Shown one piece after another: positions 7,605 to 16,733 of a stretch of DNA of 64,000 bases (positions are counted from its first letter, which is position 1; every line of letters begins with the position of its first letter). The translations under genes and the position numbers were made by a program. This stretch comes from Gammaproteobacteria bacterium (GTDB lineage: Bacteria; Pseudomonadota; Gammaproteobacteria; Ga0077536): positions 1 through 64,000 of the forward strand of contig JACKNG010000009.1 in the NCBI GenBank assembly GCA_024235015.1, read 5' to 3'. Under the pieces are notes generated by a model. That model worked only from the letters and a program-made list of their open reading frames with translations, searched no databases and was not told the origin of the DNA.

Positions 7605-8612
7605 ATGAGAAAGACCCGGCTCGGTGAACTCGAGGTCTCGGTAATCGGCCTCGGCTGCATGGGCATGTCGCAGGGCTACGGCGAGGCGGACCCGGCGGAG
7701 AACGCCCGCACCCTCAACCGCGCGCTCGATCGCGGTATCACCTTCCTCGACACCGCCAACGCCTACGGCAACGGCCGCAACGAGACCCTGCTCGGCGAAG
7801 TGCTCGCCCATCGCCGCGACGAGTTCGTGCTCGCCACCAAGTTCGCCATCGTGCGCCATGCCGACGGCAGCCGCGGCATCGACTGCCGCCCCGAACAAGT
7901 CGCCACGCGCTGCGACGAGAGCCTCGCCCGCCTCAAGACCGATCGCATCGATCTCTATTACATGCATCGCCTCGATCCGAACGTGCCCGTCGAGGACACC
8001 GTCGGCGCCATGGCCGAACTGGTCGCGGCCGGCAAGGTGCGCTATCTCGGCTTGTCCGAGGTGTCGTCGGCGACCATCCGCCGCGCCCACGCCGTGCATC
8101 CCATCACCGCCGTGCAGTCCGAGTACTCGCTGTGGACGCGCGACCCGGTCGCCCACGTCATCCCGACCTGCCGCGAGCTCGGCATCGGCTTCGTGCCGTT
8201 CAGCCCGCTCGGCCGCGCCATGCTCACCGGCCGCGTCGACGACGGCGACGGCCTGCCCGAGCAGGACCTGCGCCACGGCATGCCGCGCTTCACCGGCGAC
8301 AACTTCTGCGCCAACCGCGCACTGGTCGGCGAACTCGAGCGCTTCGCCGGCGAGCGCGGCTGGGCGGCGTCGCAGGTCGCGCTGGCCTGGCTGCTCGCCC
8401 AGGGCGAAGGCATGGCACCGATCCCGGGCACCAAGCAGGTGCGCTGGCTGGAGGAAGACCTCGGCGCGCTCGACGTCGCCCTCACGCCGGACGACATGGC
8501 CTGGCTCGACCAGCTCTTCGCGCCCGAACGGGTACGGGGCCACCGCTACACGCCGTCGATGAACGCTTCCATCGACAGCGACGAGCAACCCATCGGCAAG
8601 CCCAGGGCCTGA
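7605..8612 (+). CDS. aldo/keto reductase
   Basis: A 335-aa NADPH-dependent aldo/keto reductase of the subfamily with the start RLGELEVSVIGLGCMGMS. The catalytic tetrad is visible: Asp in FLDTANAYG, Tyr in the same motif, Lys in VLATKFAI and His in YYMHRLDP. It is likely to reduce small carbonyl compounds. ATG 7605 is chosen because GGGGAG (7590-7595) is 9 bp before it; ATG 7596 abuts the Shine-Dalgarno. The 307 bp before it, shared with the divergent SDR, should hold promoters but no clear motif is seen. A cupin gene follows 19 bp downstream. Confidence 0.9.
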   Translation: MRKTRLGELEVSVIGLGCMGMSQGYGEADPAENARTLNRALDRGITFLDTANAYGNGRNETLLGEVLAHRRDEFVLATKFAIVRHADGSRGIDCRPEQVATRCDESLARLKTDRIDLYYMHRLDPNVPVEDTVGAMAELVAAGKVRYLGLSEVSSATIRRAHAVHPITAVQSEYSLWTRDPVAHVIPTCRELGIGFVPFSPLGRAMLTGRVDDGDGLPEQDLRHGMPRFTGDNFCANRALVGELERFAGERGWAASQVALAWLLAQGEGMAPIPGTKQVRWLEEDLGALDVALTPDDMAWLDQLFAPERVRGHRYTPSMNASIDSDEQPIGKPRA

Positions 8613-8631
8613 GCGCCGCGGCGCCCTCGCC

Positions 8632-9228
8632 ATGTCGCGCCCCGACGGCCTCAGCGCGGCGACTTGCGTCGCCGTCTACGACGAGCCGGATCACAAGGCC
8701 GAGATCGCGAACGACTTCGTCTACGCCTACCGCGTGCGCATCGTGCCGGGCGCCCACACCCTGTGGCACCGCCACACCGAGGACACCGTCTACTTCGCGC
8801 TCGCCGCGGCACGCGCGCAGGAAGAGTTGCCGGCGCAGGACGCCGTCGTCACCGAGATCCCGTGCAACGTCGCCGTGTCGCGCCCGCACAAGGCCGACCC
8901 CCTGGTGCACCGGGTGACCAACCGCGGCGCGGCCGAGTTCCACATGGTGGGTGCCGAGGCACTGGCACGTCCCCCGGGCGCCGGCGCTGGCGACGCGCCG
9001 CCACCCGGTTGGACGCTGGCGCTGGAGACGCCGCGTTTCCTGGTGTGGCGCGGCGCGACCGGGTGTGCTGCCTGGGCGCCGGCACGACCGGGCCTGGTCG
9101 TCGCGGTCGCCGCCTGCGCGCTGGCCGACGGCCGCCCGCTCGTACCCGCCGGCCTGCTGTGGGCCGCCGCCGACGACGCGCTCACGCTGCCGGCCGGCTT
9201 CGACGGCTTCTTTGCCGCGTGGCGTTGA
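8632..9228 (+). CDS. cupin-like protein
   Basis: A 198-aa protein that starts 19 bp after the aldo/keto reductase stop, so the two probably share a transcript. The N-terminal half shows a cupin-like metal motif (GAHTLWHRHTEDTVYFAL, about residues 38-55), and a second conserved-looking stretch reads HRVTNRGAAEFHMVG. The C-terminal half is alanine-rich and less informative. Members of this fold range from dioxygenases to sugar isomerases and small-molecule binders. No specific activity can be assigned. Confidence 0.6.
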   Translation: MSRPDGLSAATCVAVYDEPDHKAEIANDFVYAYRVRIVPGAHTLWHRHTEDTVYFALAAARAQEELPAQDAVVTEIPCNVAVSRPHKADPLVHRVTNRGAAEFHMVGAEALARPPGAGAGDAPPPGWTLALETPRFLVWRGATGCAAWAPARPGLVVAVAACALADGRPLVPAGLLWAAADDALTLPAGFDGFFAAWR

Positions 9229-9596
9229 ACCGGTGACGGCGTGCCATGGGCTGCGGGGTGACGCGGTCGACGACGTGGCGTTGCGAGTGGGGTCGACGGT
9301 GCCGGCCGCGCACGGCGTCGGGCACCGTGCCGCGGATCGGCGTACGCGTGAACGGGGATGCGTGCCGCGGCCGGATTACGCGCAGACTGCCCCGGTTGCC
9401 GGACGGCGTCGTGCGGCGGTCGGCCTGCTCGCGACGGCGCCCGTTCCCGCTCGCGCTCACCCGCCGTGGCCGCAGGCGGGGCGTGATTGCGTGCGCTGCG
9501 CCACGTGGCCAGGGCCCCGTGCGGAAGCGCGCCGGACGGCCGCTGCACGCGCCCGCTCGATCATGACCGGCGCTTGTCAGCCCGCCGTGGATCTGC
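9229..9596. other. gene-free gap, nothing recognised
   Basis: This 368-bp GC-rich stretch between the cupin gene and the MFS gene holds only frames with random-looking arginine/proline-rich translations. I see no clear promoter, terminator or repeat. The promoter of the transporter gene must lie here. Confidence 0.5.
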
Positions 9597-10964
9597 GTGA
9601 ATGCCTCGGCCGCCAGCCGACGGAAACCCGATGAACGACCCTCAGCGCGTCCCGACGCGGCCGCTCGAACCGTGAGTTCGACCACCCCGCCCGCGCCCAC
9701 CGGCAGCCTGCACGAAGCCGCCAGCCCGGTCGCCGAAGCGGCGCCCGGCGAACAGCGCCGCGCTTTCTGGGCGGTGTTCCTCGGCTGGATCGTCGACTCC
9801 TTCGACTTCAACATCCTCGCCTTCATCCTCATCGACATCCAGCAGAGCTTCACCGTCGACCGCGCGCTGGCCGGCGCGCTCGGTACCGTCACCCTGGTCA
9901 TGCGCCTGGTCGGCGGCACCGTCGCCGGCACCGCCGCCGATCGCTGGGGCCGCAAGCTGCCGTTGATCCTGTCGGTGCTGTGGTTCTCGCTGTTCGCCTT
10001 CCTGAGCGGCTTCTCGACGTCCTACGCCATGCTGTTCGCACTGCGCGCCCTGTTCGGTCTCGGCATGGGTGGCGAGTGGTCGGCGGGCATGGCGCTGGTG
10101 CTCGAACACACCCCTGCGCGCCGCCGCGGCCTGGTCTCGGGGCTCATGCTCGGCGGCTGGTACTGGGGCTACCTGCTGGCTGCCACGGTGTTCCAGTTCG
10201 TCTACCCGCTGTTCGCGCACCTGCCCGACCTCGCCTGGCGGGTGATGCTATGGTCCGCCATCCTGCCGGCGCTGTTCACGCTCTGGATCCGACGCAACGT
10301 CAAGGAGAGCCCGGTGTGGCTCGCACGCCAGCGCACGCTGCGCGAGAGCGGCGCCGCGGCGCGACCGGCCGGGCTGTCCTTGATGCGCATCTTCCAGCGC
10401 GACCTGCTCTGGACCACCGTGCACACCACCCTCGTGATCGGCTCGTTCATGTGCATCTACTACTCGGTCAACTTCTGGTACCCGACCTTCCTGCGCGACG
10501 CCGGCCGCCCCACCCTGCCCTATCTCGCTGCCTTCAACGTCGGCGCCATCGCCGGCACCGCGCTGTGGGGCCTGCTCTCGGAAGGCCGCCTCGGGCGGCG
10601 CGGCGCCGCCACCGTGACCATGCTGCTCGGTATCGCGTCCCTGCCGCTCTACCTGCACGCCACCGATCCCTGGCTCCTCGCCGCCGGCGCGCTGTGCATG
10701 GGCTTCTTCGGCATGGGCATCTGGGGCATGGCGCCGGCCTACAGCAACGAGCGCTTCCCGACCGAGGTGCGCGGCGTCGGCGTGGGCTTCTGCTACCACG
10801 CCGCGGCGGCCATCGGCGCGCTCATGCCCTACCTGCTCGGCACCCTGCAGGATCGCGGCTTCGCCCTGGCCGACGCGATGTCGGCGGCGATGGTCGTCGC
10901 CGGCCTGATGGCGATGGTGATCTGGCTCGGGCCCGAGACGCGCGGGCGCGAATTCACGCCCTGA
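9597..10964 (+). CDS. MFS transporter, organic-acid/sialate porter-like
   Basis: A major facilitator of up to 455 aa with about 12 membrane helices. The loop 2-3 signature is present as GTAADRWGRKLPL. AFWAVFLGWIVDSFDFNILAF in the first helix (the Asp-Phe-Asp element), GMGGEWSAGMALVLE and NERFPTEVRGVGVGF are typical of the metabolite:proton and sialate/lactate porter groups. It probably imports a carboxylate. The start is uncertain: GTG 9597 gives a long hydrophilic leader, and GTG 9672 removes 25 residues. Neither has a convincing ribosome site. Confidence 0.88.
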   Translation: MNASAASRRKPDERPSARPDAAARTVSSTTPPAPTGSLHEAASPVAEAAPGEQRRAFWAVFLGWIVDSFDFNILAFILIDIQQSFTVDRALAGALGTVTLVMRLVGGTVAGTAADRWGRKLPLILSVLWFSLFAFLSGFSTSYAMLFALRALFGLGMGGEWSAGMALVLEHTPARRRGLVSGLMLGGWYWGYLLAATVFQFVYPLFAHLPDLAWRVMLWSAILPALFTLWIRRNVKESPVWLARQRTLRESGAAARPAGLSLMRIFQRDLLWTTVHTTLVIGSFMCIYYSVNFWYPTFLRDAGRPTLPYLAAFNVGAIAGTALWGLLSEGRLGRRGAATVTMLLGIASLPLYLHATDPWLLAAGALCMGFFGMGIWGMAPAYSNERFPTEVRGVGVGFCYHAAAAIGALMPYLLGTLQDRGFALADAMSAAMVVAGLMAMVIWLGPETRGREFTP

Positions 10965-10974
10965 GCGCAACCGC

Positions 10975-11098
10975 GGTGTCTGACACCGACGCGTAAGCAC
11001 TTGAATGGTTGCCGCCCGGTCGGGCCGGCGTATCGACAGCCTGCTTACCATCGCGCCGGCGGTCCGGGCCAAGGGCTTGCCGCCTGGTGTCGGACACC
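10975..11098. repeat. pair of GGTGTC-N-GACACC palindromes
   Basis: GGTGTCTGACACC (10975-10987) and GGTGTCGGACACC (11086-11098) are 13-bp palindromes that bound the first part of the gap between the MFS gene and cioA. They belong to the palindrome family also found at 13.8, 17.9 and 48.2 kb. The sequence between them has no ORF. The cio promoter is expected between 11099 and 11201. Confidence 0.7.
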
Positions 11099-11201
11099 AC
11101 GGCACCGTGCGGCGGCCGGTCTGCTGTCACCCGTACCCGCGCGGGCGTAGCATGGCGGGCGTAACCGACACGCGCGTGCCGGGCGCGCGAGGAACCGTCA
11201 C

Positions 11202-12599
11202 ATGGCTTTCGACGCCGAATGGCTGGCGCGCGCGCAGTTCGCGTTCACGGTGAGCTTCCACATCGTCTTCCCCGCGTTCACGATCGGGTTGGCCAGCTTC
11301 CTCGCCGTGCTCGAAGCCGCCTGGCTCGTCACCCGCCGCGCGGTGTTCCTGCAACTCTATCGCTACTGGCTGACCATCTTCGCCGTCGCCTTCGCCATGG
11401 GCGTGGTGTCGGGGCTGGTCATGAGTTACCAGTTCGGCACCAACTGGGGACCGTTCGCCGAGGCCACCGGGCCGATCCTCGGTCCACTGCTCGCCTACGA
11501 AGTCCTCACGGCCTTCTTCCTCGAAGCCGGTTTCCTCGGCGTGATGTTGTTCGGACTCGAACGCGTCGGTCCGCGCCTGCACTTCGCGGCGACGATGATG
11601 GTTGCCATCGGCACGCTGATCTCGGCTTTCTGGATCCTCTCGGCCAACAGCTGGATGCAGACGCCCGCGGCCTACGCGCTGGTCGATGGCCGCTTCGAGC
11701 CGCTGTCCTGGCCGGGCGTGATCTTCAACCCGTCCTTCCCCTATCGTTTCGCCCACATGGTGCTGGCCGCCTATCTCACGACTGCCTGCGTGGTCGGCGC
11801 GGTCGGCGCCTGGCACCTGCTGCGCGAGCCGGCCAACCACGCGGCACGCATCATGTTCGCCATGGCCGTGCTGATGACGGCGGTGGTCGCGCCGCTGCAA
11901 CTCGTCGTCGGCGACCTGCACGGCCTCAACACCCAGCGCCACCAGCCGGCCAAGATCGCGGCCATGGAAGGCCATTTCGAGACACGTAGCGGCGCCCCGT
12001 TGTACCTGTTCGGGTGGCCGGACATGGACGCCGCGCGGACACGCGCAGCGATCGCGGTGCCGAAGCTCGGCAGCCTCATCCTCAAGCACGACGTGGACGC
12101 GACCGTGACCGGGCTGGATGCCTTTCCGCGCGACGAGTGGCCCAACGTGCCGCTGCTGTTCTGGGCGTTCCGCGTGATGGTCGGTCTCGGCCTGCTGATG
12201 ATCGCCTACGGTCTCACCGGCGCCTTGTGGGCGGGGCGGAAACGGCTGTTCACCACGCGCTGGCTGCACCGCTGGGCGCTGGCCATGGGGCCGGCGGGCT
12301 TCGCCGCCCTGCTCGCCGGCTGGTTCGTCACCGAGGCCGGGCGCCAGCCCTACGTCGTCTATGGCCTGATGCGCACGAGCGAGGCGGCCTCGCCGATCGG
12401 CGCGCCCGGCGTGGCCGGCTCGCTGACCGCTTTCGTGGTGGTCTATTGCTTCGTCTTCGGCGCCGGCGTGTTCTACCTCTTCCGCCTGTTCGCACGCCCT
12501 CCGGGCGCGCCGGCGGTATCGCCCACGAGCGCCGGGCCGCTGCGCAGCGCGGCCGGGCGCGAACTCATGGTGCGCGGCTCGGAACACGACCATGCCTGA
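11202..12599 (+). CDS. cioA: cyanide-insensitive bd-type quinol oxidase subunit I
   Basis: A 465-aa integral inner-membrane subunit of a cytochrome bd family oxidase, which oxidises quinol and reduces oxygen to water. The N-terminal helix contains AFTVSFHIVFPAFTIG with the conserved heme His, a second His stands in YRFAHMVLAAYLTTAC, and the quinol-side motif GWFVTEAGRQPYVVYGLMRT is near residue 380. The short loop before GRQPY and the overall length are typical of the Cio branch rather than E. coli CydA. ATG 11202 has AGGA upstream. Subunit II follows with an 8-bp overlap. Confidence 0.95.
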   Translation: MAFDAEWLARAQFAFTVSFHIVFPAFTIGLASFLAVLEAAWLVTRRAVFLQLYRYWLTIFAVAFAMGVVSGLVMSYQFGTNWGPFAEATGPILGPLLAYEVLTAFFLEAGFLGVMLFGLERVGPRLHFAATMMVAIGTLISAFWILSANSWMQTPAAYALVDGRFEPLSWPGVIFNPSFPYRFAHMVLAAYLTTACVVGAVGAWHLLREPANHAARIMFAMAVLMTAVVAPLQLVVGDLHGLNTQRHQPAKIAAMEGHFETRSGAPLYLFGWPDMDAARTRAAIAVPKLGSLILKHDVDATVTGLDAFPRDEWPNVPLLFWAFRVMVGLGLLMIAYGLTGALWAGRKRLFTTRWLHRWALAMGPAGFAALLAGWFVTEAGRQPYVVYGLMRTSEAASPIGAPGVAGSLTAFVVVYCFVFGAGVFYLFRLFARPPGAPAVSPTSAGPLRSAAGRELMVRGSEHDHA

Positions 12600-13593
12600 C
12601 CTTCCAACCACCTGGCTGGGTCTGATCTGCATTGCCCTGCTCGCCTATGTCGTGCTCGACGGGTTCGATCTCGGTATCGGCATCCTCTTTCCGCTCGGTC
12701 GCGATGCCTCGGAACGCGACCGCATGATGAATACCGTGGCACCGGTATGGGACGGTAACGAGACCTGGCTGGTGCTGGGTGGCGGCGGTCTCTTCGCCGC
12801 CTTTCCGCTCGCCTACTCGATCCTGCTGACGGCCTTCTACGCGCCCGTCATCGCCATGCTCCTGTCACTGGTGCTGCGCGGCGTGGCCTTCGAGTTCCGC
12901 TTCCGTACCGAACGCTGGCAGCGCGTGTGGGACCTCGCTTTCAGCGGCGGTTCGACCAGCGCGGCGTTCTTCCAGGGCGTCATGGTGGGCGCATTCGTCC
13001 AGGGCATCGAAGTCTCCGACGGCGCCTATGCCGGCGGTTGGTTCGACTGGTTGAGCCCGTTCAGCGTGTTGTGCGGCGTGGCGCTGGCTGCCGGCTATGC
13101 CCTGCTCGGCGCCTCGTGGCTGGTGATCAAGACCGACGGCGCGCTCCACGCCCGCATGCGCTCCCTGCAACTGCCGCTCGGCGGCGCGGTGGTGCTGCTC
13201 ATCGCGCTGGTCAGCGTCGGCACCCTGTTCGTGAGCGCGGCGGTGCGCGAACGCTGGTTCACGCTCGGCACGTTCTGGTTCCTGTGGGTGGTGCCGGCGG
13301 GGACCACGCTGCTCGCCGTGACCTTCTTCCGGGCCGTGCGCGCCGGGCGCGAGATCCTGCCCTTCGTCCTCGCGCTCGGCCTCTTCGCGGCCGCGTTCGC
13401 GGGCTTCGCCGGCAGCCTCTATCCGTGGATGATCCCGCCCGGCATCACCTACTACGAGGCCGCCAATGCCGACAAGAGCCTCGCCTTCATGCTGGTCGGC
13501 GCCCTCGTCCTCCTCCCCGTGATCCTCGCCTACACCGGCTACAGCTACTGGGTGTTCCGCGGCAAGGTCGATGCCCACGGTGGCTACCATTGA
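12592..13593 (+). CDS. cioB: bd-type quinol oxidase subunit II
   Basis: A 333-aa membrane protein with about eight to nine hydrophobic segments, the CydB/CioB partner that stabilises the heme-bearing subunit. Family marks are YVVLDGFDLGIGILFPLGRD near residue 20, NTVAPVWDGNETWLVLGGG near residue 45 and the C-terminal SLYPWMIPPGITYYEAAN. It begins inside the end of cioA (8 bp overlap), which indicates translational coupling, and is followed 13 bp later by a microprotein gene. Confidence 0.95.
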   Translation: MPDLPTTWLGLICIALLAYVVLDGFDLGIGILFPLGRDASERDRMMNTVAPVWDGNETWLVLGGGGLFAAFPLAYSILLTAFYAPVIAMLLSLVLRGVAFEFRFRTERWQRVWDLAFSGGSTSAAFFQGVMVGAFVQGIEVSDGAYAGGWFDWLSPFSVLCGVALAAGYALLGASWLVIKTDGALHARMRSLQLPLGGAVVLLIALVSVGTLFVSAAVRERWFTLGTFWFLWVVPAGTTLLAVTFFRAVRAGREILPFVLALGLFAAAFAGFAGSLYPWMIPPGITYYEAANADKSLAFMLVGALVLLPVILAYTGYSYWVFRGKVDAHGGYH

Positions 13594-13606
13594 GCACACC
13601 GCGCCA

Positions 13607-13720
13607 ATGACCACGCGCCAGACCTGGCGGCGGCTCGGCTGGTTCGTCGCCCTGTGGGCGGCCGGCGTCGCGGTGCTCGCCGGCGTGGCCGCGCTCATCC
13701 GCCTCGCCCTGGGAGCCTGA
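13607..13720 (+). CDS. DUF2474 small membrane subunit (CydX-like)
   Basis: A 37-aa protein (begins MTTRQTWRRLGWFVALWAAG) with a basic N-terminus, one transmembrane helix and a short tail ending RLALGA. It lies 13 bp after cioB. Small single-helix proteins of the DUF2474 type at this position accompany Cio-type oxidases and are thought to play the structural role of CydX in E. coli cytochrome bd. In-frame GTG 13580 and ATG 13571 could lengthen it into cioB, but ATG 13607 fits the known length best. Confidence 0.8.
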   Translation: MTTRQTWRRLGWFVALWAAGVAVLAGVAALIRLALGA

Positions 13721-13787
13721 GCCGGGACGGCCTGCCCGGGCCGCCGCGACGCTCGGCCCCTCGGGATCAGGCACCCCATGTCGTCGC

Positions 13788-13894
13788 GGTGTCTGACACC
13801 AGCGCTCGAGTCGTCGATTGCACCTCGGCCCGGCACGTACGGCCGTGGTGGTATTTGAATCGAATCAACGACCTGGCTGCCGGTGTCTGACACC
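13788..13894. repeat. inverted pair of 33-bp palindrome-headed elements
   Basis: Two copies of a 33-bp element face each other: 13788-13820 on the plus strand and 13862-13894 on the minus strand. Each starts with GGTGTC-W-GACACC and continues with a tail close to RGCGNTCRAGTCRTTGATT. They fill the gap between the convergent cio operon and acyl-CoA dehydrogenase gene, so transcripts from either side would fold here. No ORF is supported in 13721-13977. Confidence 0.75.
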
Positions 13895-13977
13895 GAGAAG
13901 CACGGTCAGGCACCCGCGGTGTACCGGCGACATGACTGTGCGTGGTCGGCATCGCGCCGCGCGGGCCGACGGCAGCT

Positions 13978-15237
13978 TCAGCGCCCGCGTTCCGGGTTGC
14001 GCGGGACGTCGCGGAAGGGACCGCCGTCGAGACGCGGTTCGCGCGGCAGGTCGAGGACGCGCTCGGCGATGATGTTGCGCTGGATCTCGTCGGTGCCGCC
14101 GGCGATCGAGGTGGCGGGCACCGACAGCAGGATCTCGGCGATGGTGCCGTCGTGCGGCCCGTCGCGGCCGGCGAGCAGGGCCTCGGCGTCGCTGACCAGG
14201 GTGTGCACGCGCGCGGCCTGGCGCGCCACCTCGCTGCCGGCGAGCTTGCCGAGCGAGCCCTCCGGGCCCTGCGGGCGACCGAGTTCGTGCGCGGCGCGGG
14301 CGCGGCGGGCGAGCCATTCCGCGGCACTCGACAGCATCAGCAGCCGCGCGAGTTCCTGGCGTACCGCCGGGTCGGCGATGCGCCCCGTCTCGCGTGCGCG
14401 CGGCAGGGCGAGGTCGACCCGTCCGGCACGTTGCGGGTACCACTTGTAGGGCTCGAGCACGCTCGCGATCTCGGCGCGCAGCTGGTCGTAGATGCGGCCG
14501 GCCCGTGCCGGCGCCTGGCCCCAGCGGCGCAGCGCGTCGGCGCCGCGACGCTCGTGGGCGAGCGTGGTCATGGCGATCTTCCAGCCGTCCCCGATCTCGC
14601 CGAGGCGATTCTCCGCCGGCACCACCGCATCGGTGAAGAAGACCTGGTTGAACGAGGCATAACCGTTCATCTGCTTCAACGGTTGCACTTCGACACCGGG
14701 CTGGCGCATGTCGATGACGAAACACGACAGGCCCTGGTGTTTCGGTGCGTCCCAATCGGTGCGCGCGAGCAGCAGGCCCCATTCGGCGTGGTGCGCGCTG
14801 GTCGTCCACACCTTCTGGCCGTTGATGCGCCAGTCATCGCCGTCGCGTTCCGCGCGCGTCGTCGCGCCGGCGAGGTCCGAGCCCGAGCCCGGCTCGCTGA
14901 AGAGCTGGCACCAGGTGTCCTCGCCGGTGAGGATGGGGCGCAGGAAGCGGCGCTTGTGCGCCTCGCTGCCATGTTCGAGCAGGGTCGCGCCGGCCAGCAG
15001 GCGGATGCCGATGCGGGCGACGCCGACCGCCTCGATGGCATCGAATTCCTCGTCGACCACGGCACTCATCGCCACCGGCAGGCCGCGCCCGTACCACGCG
15101 CGCGGCCAGTGCGGCATGCCCCAGCCGGAATCGGCGAGGATGCCGCGCCATTCGACGAGGTCCTGCTCGGGATGCCAATGTTCGGCCAGCCAGGCGCGGA
15201 CCTCCGCGCGCACCGTGTGCTCGTCGGGCATGCTCAT
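13978..15237 (-). CDS. acyl-CoA dehydrogenase, probable subunit of a pair
   Basis: A 419-aa FAD-dependent acyl-CoA dehydrogenase. It shows QLFSEPGSGSDLAG, GQKVWTTSAHHAEWGLLLAR and the C-terminal IAGGTDEIQRNIIAERVL. The Glu that precedes Gly-Thr in classical medium-chain enzymes (YEGT) is Gly here. Its start overlaps the stop of the next acyl-CoA dehydrogenase by 4 bp, so the two are translationally coupled. In other bacteria such pairs form heterotetramers, for example in steroid side-chain degradation. A heteromeric enzyme is therefore likely, but this is inference. Confidence 0.88.
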   Translation of the reverse strand: MSMPDEHTVRAEVRAWLAEHWHPEQDLVEWRGILADSGWGMPHWPRAWYGRGLPVAMSAVVDEEFDAIEAVGVARIGIRLLAGATLLEHGSEAHKRRFLRPILTGEDTWCQLFSEPGSGSDLAGATTRAERDGDDWRINGQKVWTTSAHHAEWGLLLARTDWDAPKHQGLSCFVIDMRQPGVEVQPLKQMNGYASFNQVFFTDAVVPAENRLGEIGDGWKIAMTTLAHERRGADALRRWGQAPARAGRIYDQLRAEIASVLEPYKWYPQRAGRVDLALPRARETGRIADPAVRQELARLLMLSSAAEWLARRARAAHELGRPQGPEGSLGKLAGSEVARQAARVHTLVSDAEALLAGRDGPHDGTIAEILLSVPATSIAGGTDEIQRNIIAERVLDLPREPRLDGGPFRDVPRNPERGR

Positions 15238-16355
15238 GCGTTGGCCTCCAGCGCGGCGAGGTAGCGTTCCCGATGCCAGGCCGGCGTGCCGAGCAGAACC
15301 TCGGAACTCTTCGCGCGCTTGTACCAGAGATGGGTGTCGTGATCCCAGGTGAAGCCGATGCCGCCGTGAACCTGGATCGCGCAGGCGGCCATGGCCATGC
15401 CGGCCTCGGAGGCCATGGCCTTGGCCTGGGCGGCGAAGGCGCTCACCGCCGGATCGTTCTCGTCGAGCGCCGCAGCGGCATGGTTGACCGCCGCCGCGGC
15501 CAGTTCGATGTCGAGCAGGCGATCGGCGAGCTGGTGCTTGATGGCCTGGAAGGAGCCGATCGGGCGACCGAACTGCATGCGCAGCCTGGCGTACTCGACG
15601 GCCTCGGCATGCAGGCGCCGCGCGCCGCCGATCGTCTCGCCGGCCAGGGCGACCAGCGCTTCGTCGAACAGGCGAGCGAAGCCGGCGTCGACGTCAACGT
15701 CCGCGCCGAGGCGGCGCGCCGGGGTGGCAGTGAAATCGACCTCGGCCAGCCGCCGCGTCGGGTCGATGACCTCCAGCGCGCGGCGCGCAAGGCCGCGGGC
15801 ATCACCCGCGACGAGGAACAGGGCCAGGGCGCCGTCGACCCGCGCGAGCACCAGCAGATCGTCGGCACACAGCCCGTCGACGACGAAACGCTTGCGGCCA
15901 TCGAGACGCCAAGCGGCGCCATCGCGACCGGCGGCGAGGGTGATGCCGGCAGCGTCCCAACGGCCAGCGTCCTCGACCCAGGCCAGCGCGGCCCGCCGCG
16001 CCCCGCTCGCCAAGGGCGGCAGCAACTCGGCCTGCTCGGCAACCGTGGCGCCGTGCCGCAGCATGCCAGCGGCGAGCACGGCGGAGCCGAAATAGGGCGC
16101 GCAGAGCAGCGCCCGCCCCATTTCCTCCATGATGATGCCGAGTTCGGCCTGGCCGAACCCCTGGCCGCCGTGAGCCTCGTCGAGGTGGATGCCGCTGGCG
16201 CCGAGGTCGTCGGCGAGGCGCGCCCACACCGCCTCGTCGTGACCGAGTGCGGACGCCATGCAGGCGCGCGCCGCGGACGGTGGCGCGTGGTCGTCGAGAA
16301 AGCGCCGTACCACGGCGCGGAACTGCTCCTGCTCGTCGGAGAACGAGAAACGCAT
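15234..16355 (-). CDS. acyl-CoA dehydrogenase, partner subunit
   Basis: A 373-aa acyl-CoA dehydrogenase-like protein beginning MRFSFSDEQEQFRAVVRRFL. It retains HGGQGFGQAELGIIMEEMGR, the central FAD/substrate domain, QFGRPIGSFQAIKHQLAD and the C-terminal VHGGIGFTWDHDTHLWYKRA, but has no YEGT-like motif at the C-terminus. ATG 16355 is the start; the frame extends upstream through a non-coding divergent promoter region. It is the first gene of a two-gene unit, with ATGA overlap to the gene ending at 13978. Confidence 0.88.
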   Translation of the reverse strand: MRFSFSDEQEQFRAVVRRFLDDHAPPSAARACMASALGHDEAVWARLADDLGASGIHLDEAHGGQGFGQAELGIIMEEMGRALLCAPYFGSAVLAAGMLRHGATVAEQAELLPPLASGARRAALAWVEDAGRWDAAGITLAAGRDGAAWRLDGRKRFVVDGLCADDLLVLARVDGALALFLVAGDARGLARRALEVIDPTRRLAEVDFTATPARRLGADVDVDAGFARLFDEALVALAGETIGGARRLHAEAVEYARLRMQFGRPIGSFQAIKHQLADRLLDIELAAAAVNHAAAALDENDPAVSAFAAQAKAMASEAGMAMAACAIQVHGGIGFTWDHDTHLWYKRAKSSEVLLGTPAWHRERYLAALEANA

Positions 16356-16733
16356 CGCTAGTGTCCTGTCCGATTTGTTCGTTGCACGAGACGTGCGTCG
16401 CGGGTGACGCCGATGGTCGCGACCTGCCGGCCATCGAGATGGCGTGCTCGCCGGCCGCGGGGCAGCCGCGGGACCCTGGCGTCGGCGCGCGCCCGTGGCT
16501 GGCGACCGCACGGGGTTGCGGCGCTGGCCGGCCGGCCCGCTATCGGGCGCACGCCACGCCCTGTTCCAGCACCGGGCCCGGGCTTCCCATGCACCCCATG
16601 AATCGAACAGCACACCGCAACTCCCCTCGCGCGGTCGCGTTGCCGTGACGACCGGCGTGCGGCATTGTAGCGCCGCGAACGGCGGCGCGCGCCGCGTCCG
16701 CCGCACCTTGCCTCTCGCCGACGAGACCGCCCC
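16356..16733. promoter_or_regulatory. divergent promoter region
   Basis: These 378 bp separate two divergently read acyl-CoA dehydrogenase units and must contain both promoters. No ORF with coding character and no recognisable operator is seen. Confidence 0.4.

Noticed and set aside
13607..13720. Treating the small ORF after cioB as noise
   Set aside because: It has one clean transmembrane helix, correct length and tight spacing to cioB, so I kept it as a gene.
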